A stretch of 64,000 nt of DNA from JBGSKY01 sp041740995. GTDB taxonomy: Bacteria; Planctomycetota; Planctomycetia; Pirellulales; Pirellulaceae. Position numbers and translations under genes: made by a program. The notes under the pieces are model-generated. The model was not told where the DNA came from. It ran no database searches and worked only from the letters and a program-made list of their open reading frames with translations. Where the stretch lies: contig JBGSKY010000274.1 of assembly GCA_041740995.1 (NCBI GenBank), positions 62,001 through 126,000 on the forward strand. The letters run 5' to 3'. Positions 24,456-33,485 of the stretch are shown one piece after another (position 1 is the first letter of the stretch; the number at the start of each line of letters is the position of its first letter).

Positions 24456-26171
24456 TTATTTGCCCGAAGTACTGTTGTCCTGTGAGCTGGGATCGCCATC
24501 GCTGGGTGCATCCAAGCGAACAAGATTATATTGTTCTGTTCGATCAGTTCCGAAGTGAACTAGCAACGGAGCGTCTTCTTGGGTCAAGTTGTATAGTCCC
24601 GTCTCCGCGACCACTTTTTCGCCTTCACCGATTCGAAAAGCGACACGCTGGGTCTCTTTGTCCACCTGCCCCTGAATCGCATCGGCTTTATCTGTTTGGC
24701 GATTGTACATCGTTCCAGAAAGGATTCCCGTTTTGTCAACGGCCAGTTGCAAGACTCGAGTTGGTTCGACATCTTTTTCGTTCGTCGAGACTGCAAATGT
24801 TCCTAGGGGCAACCATTCGGCTTGTTCGGCTTGATCGTCCGAAGCTGGCGGTGTGACGGTAGCCAATTCAGCCGCACTTTCTGCAAATTCATCAGCCGTA
24901 GCAACTTGCTGTCCGCCGATGTAAACGCTGTCGTTTTGGTAGACCACATTTCCATTGCTGCCGTAATCGTAGTAAATCGGCTCCGACCAGACAGACGACG
25001 GTGCGTTCCACGAGAACCACTCATTGGTCGTTACCCACGTTGGTTGTTGCCACCAGTAGACCCACGGATAGTAGTTGAAGCGGTGGTAATAATGCCACCG
25101 GCAAAGCCCGCTTGGGTGGCTGTACCACCAATCACCTGCAAACCAACGATTATGGTTGTAGTGTCCGTTCCATCGGAAGCGAACGTTGTTCCCCCAATTG
25201 TTCCAATACCCGATTCGATTCGGATAATTGCTGCTCCAATTGTGTAAACCGCCGATTTGATTTGACCATCGGTTGTTGATTGCGTTGACTCGATTGTTAT
25301 CAATGTTCGCCCAGCTTGGTCGGTTGTTAATCACGGTGTTGCCAACCGAAATATTTCCCATGTTGATTGGCCGATTGTTGAGATTTGGTCGACCTTGCAT
25401 TCCAGGAGTCAATCCGTTTGGCAGTTGAGGCCGGTTGCTTAAGTTCGGTCCATTCGGGCGAGCCGGAAGGGTACTAGGTCGATTCGGGAGGTTTGGTCGA
25501 GTAGTGTTGCCAGGTTTCAGACCACCGGGGATACCCAGAAAATCGCCTAGATCACCAGGCGAAGGCCGATTTGCGTTACCAGCATTACCTGGCAATTTTG
25601 ACGGACGACCGCCGCCATTACCCAAGTTCGGCAAACCTGGTCGATTGCCTACGGAACTTCCGGGCCGGTCAAGATTTGGGCGGTTGATGTTCGGTCTGTC
25701 GATATTTGGCCGGTTAACATTCGGCTGCCCCGGCAGGCTCCCGGGCAGCGTGTTCGGACGATTTCCAGGTTTCACCGACGGCTTCAAACCGCCAGAGATA
25801 TTAACGCCACCGCCAGGTCGCACTGCAGGATTCGGAAGATTTGGACGCGTTTGAGGCAGGTTTGGTCGAGCTGCTGGCTGATTCGGCAGACTTGGCCGCG
25901 TCTGAGGAAGATTCGGTCTCGCCGTTGGCAAATTGGGACGAGCACTTGGCATCGTCGGCCGAGAGGCTGGAAGTGAGGGGCGCGAACCTCCACCTCCACC
26001 ACCCATATGAGGCATACTTGCTGGTCGTGACATGCCTCCGCCGCCACCTGCACGGGCGCCACCACCGCCACCCTTGAAGCCGCCGCGAGCGAACGCGGTG
26101 TGCAATGATGCGTCGCACAGCACGCTAACGATCGACAGTGCGAGCACCAAACTGAATTTATGTAAACGCAT
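24456..26171 (-). CDS. exported Pro/Asn/Arg-rich repeat protein
   Basis: A 571-residue protein with a signal peptide (about 1-29), a Gly-rich stretch, and many short repeats of the RPNLP/RPSLP/RPNI type (about residues 60-270). A Trp/Tyr/Asn-rich segment follows (about 290-400), with a folded C-terminal domain of about 140 residues. This plan recurs in planctomycetes as proteins of unknown role, probably on the cell surface or in the periplasm. The repeats are of low complexity, so long open frames on the opposite strand are artefacts. It follows the next gene by 15 bp and shares its transcript. Confidence 0.8.
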   Translation of the reverse strand: MRLHKFSLVLALSIVSVLCDASLHTAFARGGFKGGGGGARAGGGGGMSRPASMPHMGGGGGGSRPSLPASRPTMPSARPNLPTARPNLPQTRPSLPNQPAARPNLPQTRPNLPNPAVRPGGGVNISGGLKPSVKPGNRPNTLPGSLPGQPNVNRPNIDRPNINRPNLDRPGSSVGNRPGLPNLGNGGGRPSKLPGNAGNANRPSPGDLGDFLGIPGGLKPGNTTRPNLPNRPSTLPARPNGPNLSNRPQLPNGLTPGMQGRPNLNNRPINMGNISVGNTVINNRPSWANIDNNRVNAINNRWSNQIGGLHNWSSNYPNRIGYWNNWGNNVRFRWNGHYNHNRWFAGDWWYSHPSGLCRWHYYHRFNYYPWVYWWQQPTWVTTNEWFSWNAPSSVWSEPIYYDYGSNGNVVYQNDSVYIGGQQVATADEFAESAAELATVTPPASDDQAEQAEWLPLGTFAVSTNEKDVEPTRVLQLAVDKTGILSGTMYNRQTDKADAIQGQVDKETQRVAFRIGEGEKVVAETGLYNLTQEDAPLLVHFGTDRTEQYNLVRLDAPSDGDPSSQDNSTSGK

Positions 26172-26186
26172 TGTTTGGTACTCCGA

Positions 26187-27098
26187 CTATGGCTTTGGTG
26201 TTTGAGTAGATGCGGCTGGCATGTCAGTTTCGGAAATCCGTTTAACTTCGACAGCTTCCGTGCTAGGCATCGGTTCGCCATCGATTTCATGTCCAAGCAG
26301 TTGAATCGTGAACGCGTCTGTTCCCTTCGGTTCCATCAAGTAGACTCCGGATGCCGCCCGACCGTCGGTTAGTGTCTGAATCGATTTGATTTCCCAAGTG
26401 CTGCCGGATTTATTCCAGAAACCTTCCCCGAAAGAACCATCACTATTGAACGCCCATGATCGAATTTGACCGGCACTTGGATCGTAACCGATGATCTGAG
26501 TGCTTTGATTTGAAGATTCATCGCCATCAATCGCCTTGCATGAGCGAACCAAAAAGTTACCATCGCCTGCCCAACGCACAGACGACTCTACTGAGTCATC
26601 TTTCCAATTCCCAACCAGCCACTCCAATTGCGAGAGCACCTCACCAGCGGTCGCGCCGAAGACGAGCGGCATTTCTTCAAGAGAACTGATCGCCCAATGA
26701 TCATCCTCTTTGACTAAGACGGCGGTAAACTTGCTTGAGGTTGGCTCCGAAGGTCCGTCGCTGATCGATACCTTACCTTCAACGATCGCGACATCAGATT
26801 TAATCATGCGGATCGTATCAATGGCTCCAGAAAGCCTGAGCGTCGATTCACTTTCGAACGCTTGTTTGATATCCGCAATAATTTGGTTACGGCCGACAGT
26901 TCGCTCGCCCAGTTCGTGATCGACATGAGTCGCGTCAGCCGTCCAAAGCTTGGCAATCGCTTCGAGATTTTTTTCATTGAAGGCCGCCACATATTCCTTG
27001 ATCGCTTCGCGAATCTCCTCTTCATCGGCACGGCAAATCACGCAAGTTGAAAACAACAAAACCGCCGTCAGCGACGCTTTGAAAATCGCTTTAATCAT
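26187..27098 (-). CDS. exported NTF2-like (SnoaL/DUF4440) protein
   Basis: A 303-residue protein with a signal peptide (about 1-24, ending CRADEEE). The NTF2-like domain (about 27-140) has the pattern EEIREAIKEYVAAFNEKNLEAIAKLWTADATHVD. A second domain of about 150 residues resembles lipocalin-like strands (LEWLVGNWKDD ... VRWAGDGNFLVRS). Such proteins bind small ligands; no catalytic site is evident. It is first in a two-gene operon with the Pro-rich protein. Confidence 0.8.
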   Translation of the reverse strand: MIKAIFKASLTAVLLFSTCVICRADEEEIREAIKEYVAAFNEKNLEAIAKLWTADATHVDHELGERTVGRNQIIADIKQAFESESTLRLSGAIDTIRMIKSDVAIVEGKVSISDGPSEPTSSKFTAVLVKEDDHWAISSLEEMPLVFGATAGEVLSQLEWLVGNWKDDSVESSVRWAGDGNFLVRSCKAIDGDESSNQSTQIIGYDPSAGQIRSWAFNSDGSFGEGFWNKSGSTWEIKSIQTLTDGRAASGVYLMEPKGTDAFTIQLLGHEIDGEPMPSTEAVEVKRISETDMPAASTQTPKP

Positions 27099-27660
27099 TA
27101 TTGTTTCTCAGTTAAAAAAAGGTTCGTACAAGATTTTAAAAGTAAAAAGAAATTGCCAGGAGGTTCATCCGGTTTACCAAACTTACGACGAAATCAGTTC
27201 AATAAGCGACTTCATTGCCTGCTGTGTTTACCGGTGTGATTATATCAACATGCGAAGCGCCCAGGATCAATGCAAGAAGCGATTTCAAGCGACAGCCCAA
27301 GGTTACTGAACGTTGGTTCAACTGCTCACCATAAAGATGGTAGCTTAGCATTGTAAAAAGTTGCGAAATCAGTACGGCCACAAATTGGATGGATGTTGAA
27401 ATAGCCGGCAAGCAGCTACGTGACGCGAAGCAAAGCTTATTTAGCCGGTTTCGAAGACGATTTCAATTCGTCTTGTCGTAATCAGAAAAATCGTAATGGC
27501 TCGACAAATTCTCAAGCTGCATTGTCCTTCGACCGAATTAAGAGCGTGGCACGCATAATCTGTGAAATGAACTCACCACATTGCAGCTATCTAATCGCAT
27601 GAGGCCTTTAGATTCGATTGCACGGACGTTTTAAGCGTAAAAACTCTATACCGTGCTGTT
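27099..27660. other. 560-bp gap without a recognisable gene
   Basis: This region divides two divergent genes. I see no RNA gene, no convincing coding frame and no strong hairpin. It is AT-rich near 27100-27150 and must contain the promoters of both neighbours. Confidence 0.5.
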
Positions 27661-29406
27661 TTGATCTCGACGCGTTACCATTTTCGATTGGCCGCCGCCT
27701 TCATTACGATATTCGTAGTGCTGTCCTGCTTTGGCTGTCGATCGAATATTTCTTTATTAGGGCAGTCGCGTTGTCAACACTTTTCCGTTGATGAACGTTC
27801 GCGTCAATCGATCGCCAGTGATGTCAAACACGCTTTGAAGGTTGCCGAAGAATTAGAAAATCGTCAGTCGTCTGAGTGCGTTGATTGGTACTATCGGGCC
27901 GCAGTAGAATCGTCCCAGTTTGTCAGCGCGGTTTCGACAGTTGAAGACCGATCATTTGAATCGCTGCACTATGAAGCGCTAACGAAGCTAATTGAAACCA
28001 GTCAAAGCTTCAAGCGATATGATCCGATTCTTGGGATTTGCGTCCATGTTGAAAAGACTCCGGTTCAAATTCCTATTGTCTGCCATAATTTCGTTTGGCA
28101 GCCGATCGATTTTGAGATCTTGCGGCCTGTAAAGAAGGGTCGAAATCATCGTCTCAAGAGCATTCATACAAGTCCAGGTTTAGGTCTTCCGATCGTTGTG
28201 ATGAGCTGCAGTGTGGGGCAGCGGCCTTTGCTGGTAAATCAACCAACTTTTGCAGCCACAGCGATTCTTGAAACGGTCAACTTGGCTCAAGTTAGTGTTG
28301 AAAAATCAAGTACGCAATCCTGTTCAGCCATTCATCTTTATGATCCATTAAGAACTGGCTACGTGGTTCAAAACGGACAAGTTCGCGCGCTCGCCAAAGA
28401 CACTTCTGCGCCGATCCTTGAGCGTCTCAGCGTCGAAAATTCCTCAATCCTGGCGGACTTTGTCTCGCCTGCTTCTGCGACCAAAGTCAGCCGGCTTTAT
28501 ATGCTCGAGCCTTATCAGCCCGGAAAGATTCCGATTGTTTTGATCCATGGTTTGCTGTCCGATCCATTTACCTGGTCCGACATGATCAATGAGATGCAAG
28601 CCAATGACGCTTTTGTCGACCAATTTCAGATTTGGGTTTTTGAATATCCGACCGGCCAATCATTTATGGAAAGCGCGAAAACACTTCGCAACCAACTATC
28701 TATTGCTCAACAAATCTATGGTGAGCAATTGTCGAGCGATTGTCACGGCGAAATGATCCTTGTTGGGCACAGTTTGGGCGGTCTTATCGCCAAGCTTCAG
28801 GTAACTCATAGCGACAACAATTTATGGAGTGCGGTCTCAAAATTATCAGTTGAAGAGCTAAACGCATCAACTTCAACCAAGCAAATTTTGCATGATTCTT
28901 TTTTCTTCGAACCTTCCCAAAAAGTATCACGTGTAATCTACATCGGCACTCCTCATCGCGGATCCGGGCTTGCCAATCGGTTCATCGGGCGAGTGGCATC
29001 AAGCTTGGTTGAACAACCGCCCGCCATTAACGCTCTACATGAATCGTTGATCCGCTGCAATCCGGCAAATTTTTCTAAAGAAGTCACAAGACGATTGCCA
29101 ACGAGTATCGACCTGCTTGAACCGACGAGTCCAATTCTAAACGCAATTCAGAGTCTGCGATTGAAGGAGGGGCTTCATCAACATTCGATCATTGGCGACG
29201 GCCGATGGACAGTCGGCTTTGGCCCCTCCGATGGAGTCGTTCCCGTGAGCAGCGCCCAAGAACCAGCTAGCGAAAGCAATTATTTTGTCAACGAGAAACA
29301 TTCGGACTTAAACAAAGATCTTGACGCGATTCAGGAGGTCATTCGAATCTGTAAACAAAGCGACCAGAACCGGTCGCCGATGAACGTCGTCAATGCATTT
29401 GATTAA
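27661..29406 (+). CDS. lipoprotein alpha/beta hydrolase (lipase-like)
   Basis: A 581-residue protein. No ATG lies near the start, and TTG at 27661 is the best choice because a lipoprotein signal follows at once (hydrophobic core, then LSCFGC). The N-terminal 290 residues are unrecognised. The hydrolase domain begins at KIPIVLIHGLLSDPFTWSDM and has the nucleophile elbow GHSLGG, with an Asp and His near DGVVPVSS and EKHSDLNKD. It probably acts on lipids or esters at the inner face of the outer membrane or periplasm. The fold assignment is firm; the substrate is open. Confidence 0.82.
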   Translation: MISTRYHFRLAAAFITIFVVLSCFGCRSNISLLGQSRCQHFSVDERSRQSIASDVKHALKVAEELENRQSSECVDWYYRAAVESSQFVSAVSTVEDRSFESLHYEALTKLIETSQSFKRYDPILGICVHVEKTPVQIPIVCHNFVWQPIDFEILRPVKKGRNHRLKSIHTSPGLGLPIVVMSCSVGQRPLLVNQPTFAATAILETVNLAQVSVEKSSTQSCSAIHLYDPLRTGYVVQNGQVRALAKDTSAPILERLSVENSSILADFVSPASATKVSRLYMLEPYQPGKIPIVLIHGLLSDPFTWSDMINEMQANDAFVDQFQIWVFEYPTGQSFMESAKTLRNQLSIAQQIYGEQLSSDCHGEMILVGHSLGGLIAKLQVTHSDNNLWSAVSKLSVEELNASTSTKQILHDSFFFEPSQKVSRVIYIGTPHRGSGLANRFIGRVASSLVEQPPAINALHESLIRCNPANFSKEVTRRLPTSIDLLEPTSPILNAIQSLRLKEGLHQHSIIGDGRWTVGFGPSDGVVPVSSAQEPASESNYFVNEKHSDLNKDLDAIQEVIRICKQSDQNRSPMNVVNAFD

Positions 29407-29427
29407 CGGCATTGAATTGATTGTTAA

Positions 29428-29463
29428 AACGCTGCGGAAAGTTTTGATATAATCGGCAGCGTT
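29428..29463 (+). promoter_or_regulatory. extended -10 promoter framed by a dyad
   Basis: TGATATAAT at 29445-29453 is a perfect extended -10, 66 bp before the ATG at 29519. The inverted repeat AACGCTGC (29428-29435) and GCAGCGTT (29456-29463) brackets it, so a dimeric regulator could cover the -10. Confidence 0.5.
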
Positions 29464-29518
29464 ACGATTTATTCATCATCAAGATAGCACTTCAACTGAA
29501 TCATATTTCGAGGTTCCT

Positions 29519-30922
29519 ATGTCGATTATCCGTTATTGCAAGTTCGTTTTTTTGTGCCTTTTTGCGACTTCCTTGACATGCATTGTTGATGCTCAAGAGC
29601 CAAAGCTCACTAACCTTTTGCAGAAGTCTCCGTCGCCGGCTAACTCAATTTTATATCTTAACGTTCCAGCCTTAAGCGGACTGATTCCGAAGGATGATCT
29701 ACCTGGTTTACTGAGCGATAAACTCGACGAAATTTGGGTGGTTTCATATTTGGACACTGTGCGACTAACTCCAAAATGGGAAGCAGGAATCTCAACAACG
29801 AAGTCTGATGTTGACGCAAACAAGCTAGCTGAAAAATTTGGCGGATACGTTGATTCGATGTTTGGCAAAGAGGCCGTGTGGACGCCCAATCAGTTGTACA
29901 TCGTTCCAATGGCTGATCGTCAAATAGGGTTTCTTCGACCGACCGACCGCAGCCTTCTTTCGCAATGGTTGGGACCTAACATTCCGGGCAATCTACCGAG
30001 CTATCTTGTCGCCCAGGCCGCCCAGCCTGAACAGTTTCTCTCGTTCATGCTTGCTGTTGATTTGAAAGACCAATTCTCGGAAGTGGTTCTCGCGGACAAA
30101 ATTTCTTCATTCAAATCGCTTAAACAGTCCGATCCGCGCGACGTTGCGTCAGTCCTATCGTCAGTCCAGGGTGTCAGCGTTATCGTTGGGCGTCGAAGCT
30201 TGACAGAGTGCATTCTTTCGGTTGAGTTTGCAAAGTCGCCAAACGCTTTGGCCGGTATTGCACCTGAATTGCTTGACGAAATCCTCAATAACAATGGTAC
30301 TTCCGCTCCAGAAGTTCTCCAATGGAAGGCAACTATCGAAGGCAACAAGCTATCGTTCAAAGGACCAATTTCGCTGGCTTCACTGGATGGCCTGTTGAGC
30401 ATCTTTACCTTGGGCGCGGAAGCTGAGCATGTTGTTAAGGCGAACTCTGACGAATCGTCACCTGAGAAGTCTGCATTAACAAATCCTTACGATACAAAAA
30501 ACTATTTTGATAAGATGTCTGCGGTGTTGAAGCGAGTTCGGGAACGCGAATCGCAAACCACCGGTCAGCGAGCGAAGTGGAATGACCAGCAAGCTCGAAA
30601 AATCGATGCGATGCCCACGCTGAACGTTGATCCAGCAATGATTGAGTATGGCGCGAACGTCGCTAGCTTGCTACGCAATGACGCTTTGACCATCAGAACC
30701 GGGAACATTTCGGCGTATCAACAAAAGGTTCAAAACGGCAGTTACTACAGCGGAGGCTATGGCTACTCAGACGCCAACGCTACGGCGAGTTACAACCGAG
30801 TCAGCGATGCGCAAGCGAGAGCCATGGGTTCAACGGACTTCCGACAGACGATGAGCCAAATTGATCAAATGACTGCCGATGTCCGTCGAACGATGACCGA
30901 AAAATTCAAAACGCAGTTCTGA
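29519..30922 (+). CDS. exported protein, 467 aa, unknown
   Basis: A signal peptide (about 1-25, cleaved near VDAQ) precedes a 440-residue mature protein with no motif I can name. The C-terminal quarter holds a Gly/Ser/Tyr patch and ends in a helical, charged segment. The promoter is well defined (extended -10 at 29445). It ends about 110 bp from the convergent pseudopilin gene, with a hairpin between. Confidence 0.7.
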   Translation: MSIIRYCKFVFLCLFATSLTCIVDAQEPKLTNLLQKSPSPANSILYLNVPALSGLIPKDDLPGLLSDKLDEIWVVSYLDTVRLTPKWEAGISTTKSDVDANKLAEKFGGYVDSMFGKEAVWTPNQLYIVPMADRQIGFLRPTDRSLLSQWLGPNIPGNLPSYLVAQAAQPEQFLSFMLAVDLKDQFSEVVLADKISSFKSLKQSDPRDVASVLSSVQGVSVIVGRRSLTECILSVEFAKSPNALAGIAPELLDEILNNNGTSAPEVLQWKATIEGNKLSFKGPISLASLDGLLSIFTLGAEAEHVVKANSDESSPEKSALTNPYDTKNYFDKMSAVLKRVRERESQTTGQRAKWNDQQARKIDAMPTLNVDPAMIEYGANVASLLRNDALTIRTGNISAYQQKVQNGSYYSGGYGYSDANATASYNRVSDAQARAMGSTDFRQTMSQIDQMTADVRRTMTEKFKTQF

Positions 30923-30959
30923 TCCACGGTTTTTGATCTGAGAATTCAATTGCATTTTT

Positions 30960-30979
30960 GGCAACAAAAATCTGTTGCC
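30960..30979. terminator. hairpin between convergent genes
   Basis: GGCAACA (30960-30966) and TGTTGCC (30973-30979) with a 6-nt A-rich loop; TTTTT lies just before it on the plus strand (AAAAA after it on the minus strand). It may end transcription of either neighbour. Confidence 0.45.
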
Positions 30980-31031
30980 GTGCCTTGCAAATCCAGTGGC
31001 GATCTAAGTGGACGATTGGAAATTTTGCTTG

Positions 31032-31952
31032 TCAATCGTTCAGGGCTGGCGAAAGGAGTCTCGCCAACATCTCGCCTGAAATGGTCTTAGAAATCGATCT
31101 TGTTGATCCATCACCGAAACCAAAGTGAGCAACATCAGTATGAGGCGATCCCCAATTGAATCGAAAAAACACATCGTCAGTATCGTCCGTAATTTTGGAA
31201 CCGGAGCGAACCGTCCCATAATTGCCGCCAGAAAATATCGGCTCATCCCAATTCCAACTGGTCGGAACATTGACTTTATTAGAGAAGGCTTTTTCTCCAA
31301 CGTAAATCGTATTTGAGAGTCCATCTATCACACTCTGCTCACTGGTCGGCACGTAACCCTCGCGTTCCGTAAAACTTCGGTTTGCAAAGAGCAACAGGTT
31401 TCCAGCATAGTCGGTTTTCGACCATGCTCGACCAGCACCGTAATAATTGCCGTGTTGATCAGAGACAGGAACCACTGGCCTGCCTCGCGACCGAGAAGGA
31501 CAAAGAAAAACACTGACCCTCGATCCATAATTTTGACTCTGGTACAGCGGTACTTGATCTAGAAATGGTAGAACGGAGTAGCACCAACTGCCCGTTTGCT
31601 GATCAGGACGCACACTTGGCCGACCCACCCCCCACTTGCTCTTTGAGTTAAAAAAGAAATCATCCGTACCGATCGTCTCCAGCGATTTATATGGCGTCTC
31701 GACCAAACATTCATCTGCAAGATAACCACCATTACTTGGATATATTCTAAACGTATTGGAATGGTGCTGAATTGCTAACACCGCTTGCCGAATATTCGCA
31801 CTACAAGTCGATCTCCGCGTCGATTCTCTAGCTGCATTAATCGAGGGCAAGGCCAAGGTTACTAAAACGCCGATAACTGCCAAAACTATCAATAGTTCCA
31901 CGACCGTCAGGCCTTTGGATTTGGAATTGTCGACCAAGTTTCCAATACGCAC
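31032..31952 (-). CDS. DUF1559 pseudopilin-like protein
   Basis: A 306-residue protein with a type III (prepilin) signal: KSKG then LTVVELLIVLAVIGVLVTL, with the Glu at +5 needed for pilin processing. The DUF1559 domain shows NIRQAVLAIQHH early, and ends in a segment like the H-x-DG motif (FGFGDGSTRSIS). Such proteins are abundant in planctomycetes and are presumed to be assembled or exposed on the cell surface. It is last in the five-gene cassette, 3 bp after the MauE gene, which is unusual because DUF1559 genes are mostly found alone. Confidence 0.9.
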   Translation of the reverse strand: MRIGNLVDNSKSKGLTVVELLIVLAVIGVLVTLALPSINAARESTRRSTCSANIRQAVLAIQHHSNTFRIYPSNGGYLADECLVETPYKSLETIGTDDFFFNSKSKWGVGRPSVRPDQQTGSWCYSVLPFLDQVPLYQSQNYGSRVSVFLCPSRSRGRPVVPVSDQHGNYYGAGRAWSKTDYAGNLLLFANRSFTEREGYVPTSEQSVIDGLSNTIYVGEKAFSNKVNVPTSWNWDEPIFSGGNYGTVRSGSKITDDTDDVFFRFNWGSPHTDVAHFGFGDGSTRSISKTISGEMLARLLSPALND

Positions 31953-31955
31953 GAT

Positions 31956-32405
31956 CTAGTTCACCTGTCCAACGAGAATTCGGCTAGATGGTCGCGCGGC
32001 CATCAAGTGATAGCCTAGAGCTGAGATCGCGGCCAGCGATGTTGGTACGAGCATCGTCCAAACACTCACCATCACATCATGATTCAATCCGAAGCACCCA
32101 CATGATATGTCTAGCCCACGCCAAAGTGCTGAGAGTTGCGCAGCCGCGAAAGTAATAAAAACTAGAACACACATCGCGAATGTGATCTTGGCTTCCTTGG
32201 GAAAAAACAACAGCAAGGTGGCCAATAATAATTGGAGCGCAGGAACAAAGATCGCAACTAAATACGAAACATTGAATCCACTTAGGCGATACTGATTCAC
32301 CGCCTGCAAAAAATAGAACGGATTGTCCGCGTGGGCGGACCAAGAAGCAAGCAAAGTGCATGCAACTAAAACTCTAATCATACTGCCGAGTGCGCTGACC
32401 AGCAT
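31956..32405 (-). CDS. MauE/DoxX-like redox membrane protein
   Basis: A 149-residue protein with four membrane spans. The loop RGLDISCGCFGL carries the CGCFG motif seen in MauE (methylamine utilisation) and related DoxX-like proteins, where the cysteine pair is linked to disulfide formation outside the membrane. The gene lies 3 bp after the C39-rhodanese stop and 3 bp before the DUF1559 gene. In this setting it may supply oxidising power for disulfides in the cassette's cysteine-rich peptide (inference). Confidence 0.8.
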   Translation of the reverse strand: MLVSALGSMIRVLVACTLLASWSAHADNPFYFLQAVNQYRLSGFNVSYLVAIFVPALQLLLATLLLFFPKEAKITFAMCVLVFITFAAAQLSALWRGLDISCGCFGLNHDVMVSVWTMLVPTSLAAISALGYHLMAARPSSRILVGQVN

Positions 32406-32408
32406 TTT

Positions 32409-33485
32409 TTAAAGTTCCCAAGCGTCGATACCGCCGTGAAAGATTAGTGAATTCTCAAACCCTAAAGCATTAGCATAACTGGCTACAATAGAGGACCATC
32501 CACAGTTTTCGTTTTGGCAGTAGAACACCAAAGTTTTGTTGGGATCAGTCTTTGATAGTGCCTGCTTAAAGCCTGTCAGAGAAGAGCTAATAGGTATGGA
32601 TACCGCCCCAGGAATATGACTATGTTCGAATGCACTTTCCGATCGAACATCAACAAATTGTGCAGTATTTGAAGCGTGCAAACTCTTTGCGTTGTTCAAA
32701 TCAATTTCATTTGCAGTCGAACGCGGTTCAAAGTTGATCCTTACCAATTTTACCGCAGTGGGAGATCTCGCTAAAGAATTAGGCAATGTTTGCGTCATCA
32801 AAACCATCAAGACAAATCCGACGCAAATTAGTTTCCATCCATCAAGAATTCGATTTAGTAGGACCAGCGAAATAACAAAGATTGTCGCCAGTGTGAGATT
32901 CGTTATCGGTATTTGCAACCCACTTAGATACGGTGAATCACCATTGCTGACCTCAATGTATTGACCTCGGTAAATCGCTAGGAGTTCTGCAATACTCAGA
33001 GTGCCCATTCCCGATGGTGGATCGTACAATTTTACGTCGTTGCCTTCGATACCCAAAAACGTGACCCAGTGCATCGATTTCAAACTGCCAATTGGTCGGA
33101 CTGAAAGTATCGCGGGCTGCTTCAGCGAACGTAGCTTTTCAATTGTCCCGTTATATCGGAGTAGTCCCTTGAGTCCAATTTCATCTAAACATTTAACGAG
33201 GTCATCGGCGGAACTTCCGAATTCGCCATTTAAAAACTTGCCTTGAACGACTTGGCGAATATCAATTGATTTTTCCAAGGCGTTGGCGGCCGCTGTGACA
33301 CACATCAGGCCACAGTACTGAGGTGTTTTGCCGTCAGCCAAGTCATTGCTGTCAGTATGCAATTCGTTATTAGGCTCGGATGACGTACGACCGGACTCTG
33401 TAATTTCAAAATGATCGGCTGCCAACAAACAACCGCAAACAGAGTAAACAAATGCAATTGCGAAAGCGATTGATGAACGACTCAT
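32409..33485 (-). CDS. C39-like cysteine peptidase fused to rhodanese
   Basis: The ATG at 33485 overlaps the previous stop (ATGA) and gives a 358-residue protein with a signal sequence. The first domain (about 50-190) is C39-like: the Cys in QYCGLMCVTAAANAL, the His in MHWVTFLGIEG, and the Asp in LYDPPSGMG. Two adjacent membrane spans follow (about 195-240). A C-terminal rhodanese domain has FVDVRSESAFEHSHIPGA and the active loop CQNENCGWSS. With a cleaved signal and two spans, both domains should face the periplasm. C39 enzymes normally trim double-glycine leaders and are joined to ABC exporters, but no ABC domain is present here. The fusion is unusual. Confidence 0.8.
   Translation of the reverse strand: MSRSSIAFAIAFVYSVCGCLLAADHFEITESGRTSSEPNNELHTDSNDLADGKTPQYCGLMCVTAAANALEKSIDIRQVVQGKFLNGEFGSSADDLVKCLDEIGLKGLLRYNGTIEKLRSLKQPAILSVRPIGSLKSMHWVTFLGIEGNDVKLYDPPSGMGTLSIAELLAIYRGQYIEVSNGDSPYLSGLQIPITNLTLATIFVISLVLLNRILDGWKLICVGFVLMVLMTQTLPNSLARSPTAVKLVRINFEPRSTANEIDLNNAKSLHASNTAQFVDVRSESAFEHSHIPGAVSIPISSSLTGFKQALSKTDPNKTLVFYCQNENCGWSSIVASYANALGFENSLIFHGGIDAWEL

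Noticed and set aside
25435..25854. Long open frame on the plus strand (139 codons) rich in Gly, Phe and Arg
   Set aside because: It is antisense to the Pro/Asn/Arg repeat region of the exported protein; low-complexity codons keep the opposite strand open.
25450..26000. Repeated 12-20 base units that could suggest a CRISPR array or minisatellite
   Set aside because: The units encode in-frame RPNLP-type peptide repeats with codon-level variation and no spacers of constant length.
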